From Deltaproteobacteria bacterium (GTDB taxonomy: Bacteria; Desulfobacterota; Dissulfuribacteria; Dissulfuribacterales; QOAL01): a stretch of 50,604 nt of DNA. The DNA lies in NCBI GenBank assembly GCA_026986785.1, contig JALSNW010000013.1, positions 1 to 50,604 on the forward strand, written 5' to 3'. Position 1 is the first letter of the stretch. Each line of letters starts with the position of its first letter. Under the pieces are notes generated by a model. It had not been told where the DNA came from and ran no database searches. It worked only from the letters and a program-made list of their open reading frames with translations. Shown in pieces: positions 44,303-50,604 of this stretch. Position numbers and translations under genes: made by a program.

Positions 44303-46099
44303 ATGGGTTACATTCCTGAAGACATTCTCCAGCAAATTCGTGATGCTGCTGATATCAGACAGATCGTCCAGGAATATGTACCCTTGAAAAAGAGGGGTAA
44401 AAATTGGGTGGGCCTGTGTCCTTTTCACCCAGACAAAGATCCATCCTTCTCTGTCAACGAAGACAAGCAGATATTCTATTGTTTCGGCTGCGGAGAAGGG
44501 GGAAATGTCTTCAAATTTCTCATGAAGATACAGGGGTTGAGCTTTGTGGAGGCAGCTCTTCATCTTGCCCAGAGACTTGGCATAGAGATCCCCGAACGCC
44601 CTGTTTCAAGATCACGTCAAAAGACCATCAAAGAACAAGATGGCATAATCGAGATCAACCACTTGGCAGCCGACTTCTTCTCCGATCTCCTGCTGAATTC
44701 TTCAACAGGCCTTGATGCCAGGAGTTACCTTGAGGAAAGAGGCTTGTCTCAAAAGACCATTGAGCATTTCTCCATAGGCTGGGCAGAGGACTCGTGGGAC
44801 AAGCTCGTCTCTTTTCTGGAGAAGAAAGGCAAGCCCTTGGAATTGGCGGAAAAGGCCGGTCTGATCATCAAGCGCACCAGGGCACCAGGCTATTACGACA
44901 GATTCAGGGGGAGAATAATCTTTCCCATAAGGGATCATAGGGGCAGAATAGTGGCCTTTGGAGGTCGCATAATAGTATCAAGCCCCCACAGAGAACAACC
45001 AAAATACATAAATTCCCCTGAATCCCAGATATATCACAAGGGCAAGGTCCTCTATGGACTCTTTCACAACAAGAGCCCCATAAGAAAGGCGGGGACAGGG
45101 ATAATCGTGGAAGGATACATGGATGTGGTGAGCCTTTGGCAGGCTGGTATCCACGAAGCTGTGGGTACTTTGGGCACTGCCTTGACAGAGGACCATGCCA
45201 GAAGGCTGAAGGGGATTACCAAGGACTGGATCCTGCTCTTCGACGCAGACGAGGCTGGGCTCAAGGCTGCTTCACGGGCCCTTCCAATCTGTTACAAGTT
45301 CAATATACGCCCCAAGGTACTCTGCCTGCCAGATGGAGAAGACCCTGACAGTTTTGTCAGGGAAGAGGGGCCAGCCGGCCTGAGAGCCCTCATGGAAAAG
45401 GCCCCATCTGGCATTGATTTTCTGCTTGAACAAGGAAAAAAGAGATTTGGCACCACTACCGATGGCAAGGCCCAATTGATAGACAGTGTACTCGAGTCTG
45501 TATCACAGGTTGCTGATCCTGTACGAAAATCTCTCCTTATTGGCCATATTGCTCAAAAGGTCGGGGTCAGGGAAGAGAGTCTATGGCAAAAACTCCAATC
45601 CATGAATAAGGTATCCTCACGCATGGTAGGGGCCAATGGGGGGACTATGGCCTCCAAAAACAGACATGGCCATAGACCCATGAAAACCATCTCAAAGGTA
45701 TCTAACAAGGCAGAGGAAAAACTATTGGGTTTTCTCCTGTGCTATCCCCAGTTTATTGTGGAATTCCTGGAGGAAGGATTGGACCTATGGCTTTCGGACA
45801 GGGGGCTTCTGGCACTGTGGGAATCAATGGTTAATCTATATAATATGGCAGGCAGATGTGATCTTTCATCTCTGTGCAGTAGATTAGAGGATGCCGCTGG
45901 ACTCAAGGCACTGGCAATGCGCCTTTCAGCAGAATTCCCTCCCTGCGACGATAGGGAGGCAATGATGAACGATCTCAAACGTTTTTGTCAAACCAGGAAA
46001 AAGAAGGCACTCAGGATGCATCTTCTGGAGGAAATGAGGGCAAAAGGCATGATGGAACCGTGCGAAGACATTCTCAGGAAGTTGCAGGGCCTCATATAA
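44303..46099 (+). CDS. dnaG: DNA primase
   Basis: A 598-residue bacterial primase. The N-terminal zinc ribbon has C39, H42, C60 and C63 (CPFHPDKDPSF to YCFGCG). The RNA polymerase core has the TOPRIM motif VEGYMDVVSLWQAGI and the acidic pair DADEAG. The C-terminal 150 residues are the helicase-binding part, which is less conserved. A GGAGGG lies 15 bp before ATG 44303. It is followed by rpoD 52 bp later, the common dnaG-rpoD arrangement. Confidence 0.97.
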   Translation: MGYIPEDILQQIRDAADIRQIVQEYVPLKKRGKNWVGLCPFHPDKDPSFSVNEDKQIFYCFGCGEGGNVFKFLMKIQGLSFVEAALHLAQRLGIEIPERPVSRSRQKTIKEQDGIIEINHLAADFFSDLLLNSSTGLDARSYLEERGLSQKTIEHFSIGWAEDSWDKLVSFLEKKGKPLELAEKAGLIIKRTRAPGYYDRFRGRIIFPIRDHRGRIVAFGGRIIVSSPHREQPKYINSPESQIYHKGKVLYGLFHNKSPIRKAGTGIIVEGYMDVVSLWQAGIHEAVGTLGTALTEDHARRLKGITKDWILLFDADEAGLKAASRALPICYKFNIRPKVLCLPDGEDPDSFVREEGPAGLRALMEKAPSGIDFLLEQGKKRFGTTTDGKAQLIDSVLESVSQVADPVRKSLLIGHIAQKVGVREESLWQKLQSMNKVSSRMVGANGGTMASKNRHGHRPMKTISKVSNKAEEKLLGFLLCYPQFIVEFLEEGLDLWLSDRGLLALWESMVNLYNMAGRCDLSSLCSRLEDAAGLKALAMRLSAEFPPCDDREAMMNDLKRFCQTRKKKALRMHLLEEMRAKGMMEPCEDILRKLQGLI

Positions 46100-46151
46100 T
46101 CAGCCCAAGTGCCTTTCATTTTGTGGAAATGGGAGCAGGGGAGAATGATCC

Positions 46152-47657
46152 ATGGCTAAAAAGATTATTACGGGTTCACAAGACTCTGAAATCGATGGTA
46201 TTGGGGACCATACTGCCAATCCATTACTCGGAGCAGATATGGAGGTATCTGATAAACCAATCGATGTTGCAATCCTTAGCGACTTGATTTCCGATGACGC
46301 AAGAGATGCTGTAGTGCCTGTGGATGCTGCATTTCAGGGCAACAAGCCTCGTGAGACAAGAAACAAGTCGGCCAGGCTCGACCCTGTCAGGCTTTATCTA
46401 AAGGAGATGAACTGTGGAGACATACTTGACAGGGAAGAAGAGGCCAAGATAGCCAAAAGACTGGAAGAAAGCGAAAGGAACTACGTATTTTGCGCCCTTC
46501 ATATACCTAAAGTGGTGCAACTCATACTTGATCAGCTCAGTTCTTCTCATGCCTCCATTTCAAAGGACAACCAACGCGAGACAACCACTCCATTTCCAGC
46601 ACCATTGAGCTCAGTATTCAAGACTGTCAAGAAGATAGGACTGATAGAAAAAAGGCGCCAGAAGCTCATCCAGGCCATAAATGAAACCATGGACGAGGAT
46701 GAAATCAGCAGGGTAAAGAAGGAACTGCTTCTCATACCCCAAAAGATGTTGAACCTCCTGGGCACTGGCAGACTGGAGAAGACCTTCCTTCATCTGGTCC
46801 GGCTCGCATTCGACCAATTCATGCATGAATCTGGCACAGACAGCATGGAAGAGTTGTTTCAGACCACGGGCCTTTCAGAAAAGGCCCTTCATGAAATAGT
46901 AAGGGGCTACTATAACGAGTTGCAGCAGGCCCGCCAGGCAAAGGAACAACTCATTAAAGCCAATCTACGCCTCGTGGTCAGTATTGCCAAAAGGCATGTA
47001 AACAAAGGGCTCCACCTGTCTGACCTGATACAAGAGGGTAATATAGGCCTTATCAAGGCAGTGGAAAAATTTGAATATCGAAAGGGCTATAAATTCAGCA
47101 CCTATGCCACATGGTGGATCAGGCAGGCCATCACAAGGGCGATTGCAGACCAATCCCGCACCATCAGGATACCTGTGCACATGGTTGAGACCTTGAACAG
47201 ATTGTGCAAGGCAGCCAAAGAATTCGTACAGGAAAACGGCAAGGAGCCCACTCCAGAACAACTTGCAGAGATCCTTGACATCCCCAGGAAAAAGGTACTG
47301 AACATCCTGAAGCTCTTGAGTCAGCCCCTGTCCCTTGAAACCCCCATTGGAGATGACGAAGGTTGTGAACTCGTCGACTTTATCGAAGACAAAAAGACCC
47401 CTCAACCAGATGAACAGGCCATACTCACCAGTCTCACTCACCAGGTCCGTCTTGCCCTGTCCAGCCTCACACCGCGAGAGGAAAAGATACTCAGGCTGAG
47501 ATTTGGCATAGGAGAAGAATCAAACAAGACCTTGGAGGAGGTCGGCAAGGATTTCGACGTGACCAGAGAGAGGATAAGGCAGATAGAGGCCAAGGCCCTG
47601 AAAAAACTGAGGCACCCAAGCAAGAGCAAGCTCCTAAAGAGTTTTATAAAAGGCTGA
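46152..47657 (+). CDS. rpoD: Primary sigma factor RpoD
   Basis: A 501-residue housekeeping sigma factor. Region 1.2 begins near [18 protein letters not shown]; the non-conserved insert follows. Region 2 has [25 protein letters not shown] and the -10 reader [19 protein letters not shown]. Region 3 is [14 protein letters not shown], and region 4.2 binds the -35 with [19 protein letters not shown]. The N-terminal region 1.1 is short compared with E. coli. ATG 46152 follows GGGGAG. It ends the hom-dnaG-rpoD run. Confidence 0.97.
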   Translation: MAKKIITGSQDSEIDGIGDHTANPLLGADMEVSDKPIDVAILSDLISDDARDAVVPVDAAFQGNKPRETRNKSARLDPVRLYLKEMNCGDILDREEEAKIAKRLEESERNYVFCALHIPKVVQLILDQLSSSHASISKDNQRETTTPFPAPLSSVFKTVKKIGLIEKRRQKLIQAINETMDEDEISRVKKELLLIPQKMLNLLGTGRLEKTFLHLVRLAFDQFMHESGTDSMEELFQTTGLSEKALHEIVRGYYNELQQARQAKEQLIKANLRLVVSIAKRHVNKGLHLSDLIQEGNIGLIKAVEKFEYRKGYKFSTYATWWIRQAITRAIADQSRTIRIPVHMVETLNRLCKAAKEFVQENGKEPTPEQLAEILDIPRKKVLNILKLLSQPLSLETPIGDDEGCELVDFIEDKKTPQPDEQAILTSLTHQVRLALSSLTPREEKILRLRFGIGEESNKTLEEVGKDFDVTRERIRQIEAKALKKLRHPSKSKLLKSFIKG

Positions 47658-47695
47658 GGAAGGGATGGAGGCACTGGTTGAAGCCCCAGGCCTGT

Positions 47696-48604
47696 TCATC
47701 CCGCTCTTTTCTTCATCTCCCTCTGGGCCACCTGACCTATGATGAGCTCTGCATTGTCTTTGGTAAGTCCAAGTCTCTGTCGATCCTTTTCCAGCTGACC
47801 CATGTCTTCGCTGGAGAGGGTTCCATCATCATGGATCATCTGCTCGACTTCCAGCTCAAATTTCTCCCTCCTGAGACGAAGCTGTTCTGTAAATCCTGAT
47901 GCAATGATACCTGCAGGGAGAGAAACCAAGCCCACCCCAGCAATGGTGATAAAGGTGGCAAATATCTTTCCCTGAACCGTTACTGGGGTAACATCACCAT
48001 ATCCAACAGTTGTTAGAGTCACTATGGCCCACCACATGGCCTTGGGAATGGAGCCAAAAGCCTCGGGCTGCACGTCGTGCTCAAAGATGAAAATACCTAC
48101 CGAGGCGAAGATCAGTATTATGAACATGAGCATTACGGAGACCAGGAGGGAATCTGCTTCATTCCTCAATACGTCGCCAAGAAGATGAAAGGCCATGGAA
48201 TATCTCGTGAGCTTGAGCAGGCGAAGCAGTTGTACAAGCATGAGTTGAGGGGTCTCGATCCAGCCTCCCATGACAAGGAAAAATGGCAGGAATGAAAGGA
48301 GATCGACCATGCCCATGAATGAGACCATATACTTGAGCCTACATTTGAAAGGGTTCTTGTCCTTGGCATCCTGATAGTATGGACAACTCCACAGCCTGAG
48401 CAAGTACTCCAACATGAACACCAAACATGCAAACAGCTCAAACTGCCACAGGTAGACCCCATACTGTTGCTCAAACGATGGCTCTGTTGTAAGAACCAAG
48501 CAGATGGAGCTACTAAATATCAGGGCAATGAGAAACCCAGACACCAGCCTGTGCAGAGGGCCCTGCCATTTTGCCCTGAAATATCCAGCTATTGCCACCT
48601 TCAT
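47696..48604 (-). CDS. Voltage-gated-type potassium channel
   Basis: A 302-residue Kv-like channel subunit with six membrane segments. The selectivity filter is TVGYGD in the pore loop (TLTTVGYGDVTPVT), potassium-type. The S4 segment (QLLRLLKLTRYSMAF) carries only three or four spaced basic residues, fewer than classical voltage sensors. The C-terminal cytoplasmic tail is a charged coiled-coil-like helix. It starts 6 bp after the membrane-protein gene upstream and is convergent with rpoD, ending 38 bp from it. Confidence 0.92.
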   Translation of the reverse strand: MKVAIAGYFRAKWQGPLHRLVSGFLIALIFSSSICLVLTTEPSFEQQYGVYLWQFELFACLVFMLEYLLRLWSCPYYQDAKDKNPFKCRLKYMVSFMGMVDLLSFLPFFLVMGGWIETPQLMLVQLLRLLKLTRYSMAFHLLGDVLRNEADSLLVSVMLMFIILIFASVGIFIFEHDVQPEAFGSIPKAMWWAIVTLTTVGYGDVTPVTVQGKIFATFITIAGVGLVSLPAGIIASGFTEQLRLRREKFELEVEQMIHDDGTLSSEDMGQLEKDRQRLGLTKDNAELIIGQVAQREMKKRAG

Positions 48605-48609
48605 GCCGT

Positions 48610-49254
48610 TCAGGTCTCCTCTGTAAAGACGAGTAGTGCCTTTATATCCTGCTCTTCTTCGAGGTTGCCACCCACTGCCGAAGCCAACACCCCAAAGGTA
48701 GCCATGAGTTTTGAGAAATGAAATGCAGGCAGGCTTTTTCCACCAAGGCCTGCCCAGCCTGCCAATACGCCTTCGGGCAAAAGACCGATTATGATATAGG
48801 ATATTATAAAGAGATTACACCAAAAGGCAGCCATGCCAACCAGCAATGTGCCCAAGAGGACTATCCTGGAGCGAACAGCTTGCTCCATCATCCTGTCACT
48901 GCGCCCAATAACCTGGAGATTCTGGCCGAGATAAAGGGAAATGGCTGCCACTATTATCACACCTGCAAGCAGGAGATCGAGCCAGCCAGAACGCATGGCC
49001 GCCCCCATCTCCCAGGCCTCTGCACTCAGAAACAGGAAGATGATCGAAACCACAGTGGCAGCAGTGAATTTACCCAGGTGCAAAAACATCAGAACCGAAC
49101 GGAAGAACAATATATCCTTTGCAATGGACAGCCCCTCTTGTCTTAGTACCTGGAGATAAAAGCACCATCTGCTCTTTATAGCGGTCTTTTCCTCTATTCT
49201 GGGGTCTGCCACCTTCTCCAGATGGGCACGAATCTCTTTCTTCTCTTCATCACT
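48610..49254 (-). CDS. Four- or five-span membrane protein, probably the second half of a split gene
   Basis: A membrane protein with the best start at GTG 49212 (200 residues). Its frame stays open upstream for 14 more codons (SDEEKKEIRAHLEK), which look like real amphipathic coding sequence, and then meets the TAG that ends the metzincin-like gene. No ATG, GTG or TTG occurs in those 14 codons. The body has about four hydrophobic spans with charged loops. I do not recognise the family. It is followed 6 bp later by the potassium channel gene. Confidence 0.7.
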   Translation of the reverse strand, partial: SDEEKKEIRAHLEKVADPRIEEKTAIKSRWCFYLQVLRQEGLSIAKDILFFRSVLMFLHLGKFTAATVVSIIFLFLSAEAWEMGAAMRSGWLDLLLAGVIIVAAISLYLGQNLQVIGRSDRMMEQAVRSRIVLLGTLLVGMAAFWCNLFIISYIIIGLLPEGVLAGWAGLGGKSLPAFHFSKLMATFGVLASAVGGNLEEEQDIKALLVFTEET

Positions 49255-49767
49255 CTAGTCAGTGGGGGGATGTCCTGTCCAAAATTTCCTTGGCTGCATG
49301 ACGCTATCATCATTGTGGTCCAACCCCCACAGATGCCCCAGTATGTGTCGTACCAGGGACATTAATGCCCTGCGCCTTTTGTCCTGGTCATCGAGTTCCA
49401 GGATCCTGCTCAAGGTTATGGCCCCGGTCTCCAACATATTGGAGGGAACGCCGTTTACCCCTTGGGAAAAGCGTGATTTCATGGGCATGGTTGTCAGGAC
49501 AAGTACATAGTCTAACCCGTATTCGATCTTGATGTCAGAGCCAAATTCAAGGAGACTCAATGGATCCAGGGGGACTTGCCCTGGAAAATCATGTCTTTTG
49601 AGGACGGAAATCTCCCAAGAAAAATCAGGGAAATCCTCACCCATGCATCGTTCAAGCTCATCCTTGAGCCACCTGGCCCAGTTGTCCGTGTCCTGTTCCT
49701 TGGCATATAAAACCAACCCAATGGACACGGCTGGTCTTTGTCTGTTTCTATCAGAAGGGATCGACAT
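49255..49767 (-). CDS. Archaemetzincin-like protein with a degenerate zinc motif
   Basis: A 170-residue protein whose overall pattern (SIGLVLYA at the start, DYVLVLTTMPM, then the metal motif) resembles archaemetzincins. The zinc motif reads HILGHLWGLDH. The three histidines of HExxHxxGxxH are present, but the catalytic Glu is replaced by Ile, so it is probably not an active protease. The C-terminal cysteine cluster usual in archaemetzincins is absent. A TAG at 49255-49257 ends it, and the same frame continues into the membrane protein. The start at ATG 49767 is a reasonable choice. Confidence 0.6.
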   Translation of the reverse strand: MSIPSDRNRQRPAVSIGLVLYAKEQDTDNWARWLKDELERCMGEDFPDFSWEISVLKRHDFPGQVPLDPLSLLEFGSDIKIEYGLDYVLVLTTMPMKSRFSQGVNGVPSNMLETGAITLSRILELDDQDKRRRALMSLVRHILGHLWGLDHNDDSVMQPRKFWTGHPPTD

Positions 49768-49848
49768 ATTTCTCCATTTTCGTATATACGGTATTTAACA
49801 AAACGCCTGCAAAAAGCCTTTTCCAAGACATCTTAAACAAAAAAATAG

Positions 49849-49869
49849 GCCAGCCCAGTATGGGCCGGC
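49849..49869 (-). terminator. Rho-independent terminator of the pilB/gspE transcript
   Basis: On the minus strand GCCGGCCCA pairs with TGGGCTGGC (one mismatch) around a 3-nt loop, followed by a run of T (plus-strand A run at 49838-49845). It lies downstream of the gspE/pilB stop and before the metzincin-like gene, separating the two transcripts. Confidence 0.8.
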
Positions 49870-49935
49870 TCATATCCAGATAACTATGGATGTGTAGAAA
49901 GATTGGAGGGAATCCCAAAAAGTCAAGGGGGCATC

Positions 49936-50031
49936 ATGGAAAAAACATTGAACGGCAACCGTTTCTTTCAGATGGTCTCTTTCCTGGCCAGAAAACGCAC
50001 ACAAGCAGAAAAGCAGCCCTTGTGGGCTTAG
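49936..50031 (+). CDS. Possible 31-residue small protein
   Basis: A short plus-strand frame from ATG 49936 to TAG 50029-50031. AAGGGGG lies a few bases upstream as a ribosome binding site. The peptide is basic with one weakly hydrophobic stretch (FFQMVSFLA). It lies in the spacer between two minus-strand genes. Nothing else supports it, so it may be chance. Confidence 0.2.
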   Translation: MEKTLNGNRFFQMVSFLARKRTQAEKQPLWA

Positions 50032-50033
50032 CA

Positions 50034-50604
50034 CTAATATGTGACCCTTACTATCTCCTCCATGGTTGTGATGCCTGAGAGCATCTTCATGCATGCATCG
50101 TATTTGAGGCTCTTCATGCCCTCTTTGACTGCCTGCTGTCTGATATCGTTTTCAGATCTGCCCCTGTGGATCATCTTTTTGATCTCTGGAGAGACAGACA
50201 ATACCTCATAGATACCGATCCTTCCGTAATATCCTGTGTTCCTGCACATGCTACACCCTCTACCTGTCCAGGTATGGGCCTGCTCTGTTTTTATCTTGCA
50301 GCCAAAGGCGGCCAATTCCTGGGCAGAGACAACCTTTTCCTCCTTGCAATTTGGACATATGAGACGAACCAATCGTTGGGCAACAACACCTATGAGGGTC
50401 GAGGAAATCAAATAGGGCTCCAAGCCCAGGTCCATGAGCCGTGTAACCGCACCTGCCGCATCGTTCGTATGTAGGGTGGAAAAAACCAGGTGGCCTGTGA
50501 GGGAGGCCTGTACTGCATATCTCGCAGTTTCTGGGTCACGGATCTCGCCTATCATCACTATATCGGGATCCTGCCTTAATATGTTTCTCAAAATGCTTGA
50601 AAAA
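50034..50604 (-). CDS. Type II secretion/type IV pilus ATPase GspE/PilB, partial
   Basis: The 3' end of a secretion ATPase; the frame runs off the right edge, so at least 190 C-terminal residues are present. It contains [19 protein letters not shown] (Walker B and Asp box), FSTLHTNDA (His box), and a zinc-binding pair CPNC then CSMC before [12 protein letters not shown]. These features mark the PilB/GspE family and distinguish it from PilT, which lacks the tetracysteine site. A terminator follows at 49849-49869. Confidence 0.93.
   Translation of the reverse strand, partial: FSSILRNILRQDPDIVMIGEIRDPETARYAVQASLTGHLVFSTLHTNDAAGAVTRLMDLGLEPYLISSTLIGVVAQRLVRLICPNCKEEKVVSAQELAAFGCKIKTEQAHTWTGRGCSMCRNTGYYGRIGIYEVLSVSPEIKKMIHRGRSENDIRQQAVKEGMKSLKYDACMKMLSGITTMEEIVRVTY

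Overview
The window looks like chromosomal DNA of an anaerobic, sulfate- or sulfur-metabolising Desulfobacterota bacterium (formerly Deltaproteobacteria). Pointers are rubredoxin/flavodiiron/desulfoferrodoxin chemistry, a multiheme cytochrome, oxygen-sensitive class III ribonucleotide reductase (NrdDG), NtrC-type regulation and a selenoprotein peroxiredoxin. The exact genus cannot be fixed from sequence alone. No rRNA, tRNA or CRISPR array was found.

Layout. (1) 1-7.9 kb is accessory and partly degraded: an orphan HEPN-type gene, a frameshifted hypothetical gene, an IS3-type transposase tail, an inverted-repeat pair, a GC-rich katG and a dicarboxylate/amino-acid symporter, then an IS110-type transposase tail. 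(2) 7.9-11 kb: a HAD-like phosphatase and a U32 family protein. (3) 11-17 kb, minus strand: a membrane-anchored collagen-like protein with exact 126-bp repeats, and a histidine kinase / sigma-54 response regulator / glycosyltransferase / secreted clostripain-like protease operon. (4) 17-20.4 kb: HDOD-GAF, TraB-family and YjbQ proteins. (5) 20.4-28.2 kb: a plus-strand oxygen and peroxide defence island. It holds a PerR-like regulator, small winged-helix protein, rubrerythrin, selenocysteine peroxiredoxin (UGA at the catalytic position plus a hairpin fitting a bacterial SECIS), pentaheme cytochrome, Tat-exported superoxide reductase, desulfoferrodoxin, ferritin, two rubredoxins, flavodiiron oxygen reductase, a desulforedoxin-like orphan and a HEAT-like protein. 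(6) 28.3-32.1 kb, minus strand: rhodanese/ferritin-like fusion, PHP protein, CDP-archaeol-synthase-like protein, MsbA-like exporter. (7) 32.4-38.1 kb: c-type heme sensor protein with a chemoreceptor, then nrdD-nrdG behind a probable pair of NrdR boxes. (8) 38.1-40.6 kb, minus strand: NitT/TauT-type ABC transporter. (9) 41.2-47.7 kb: hom, an ApgM-like protein that may be the homoserine kinase, a thioesterase, dnaG and rpoD. (10) 47.7-50.6 kb, minus strand: voltage-gated-type ion channel, an archaemetzincin-like/membrane-protein pair lying in one frame split by a single UAG, and the 3' end of a gspE/pilB ATPase.

How it fits together. The central island can act in two compartments: cytoplasmic peroxide, superoxide and oxygen reduction fed by rubredoxins, and periplasmic superoxide reduction by the Tat-exported enzyme, perhaps fed by the neighbouring cytochrome. 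The PerR-like protein, which has the Asp signature of peroxide sensors, sits at its head. The katG block, flanked by transposase remnants, looks like a separate acquired catalase layer. The strongest observations are the selenocysteine peroxiredoxin, the membrane-anchored collagen-like protein, the two-compartment superoxide system, the amber-split metzincin/membrane protein and the hom-apgM overlap.
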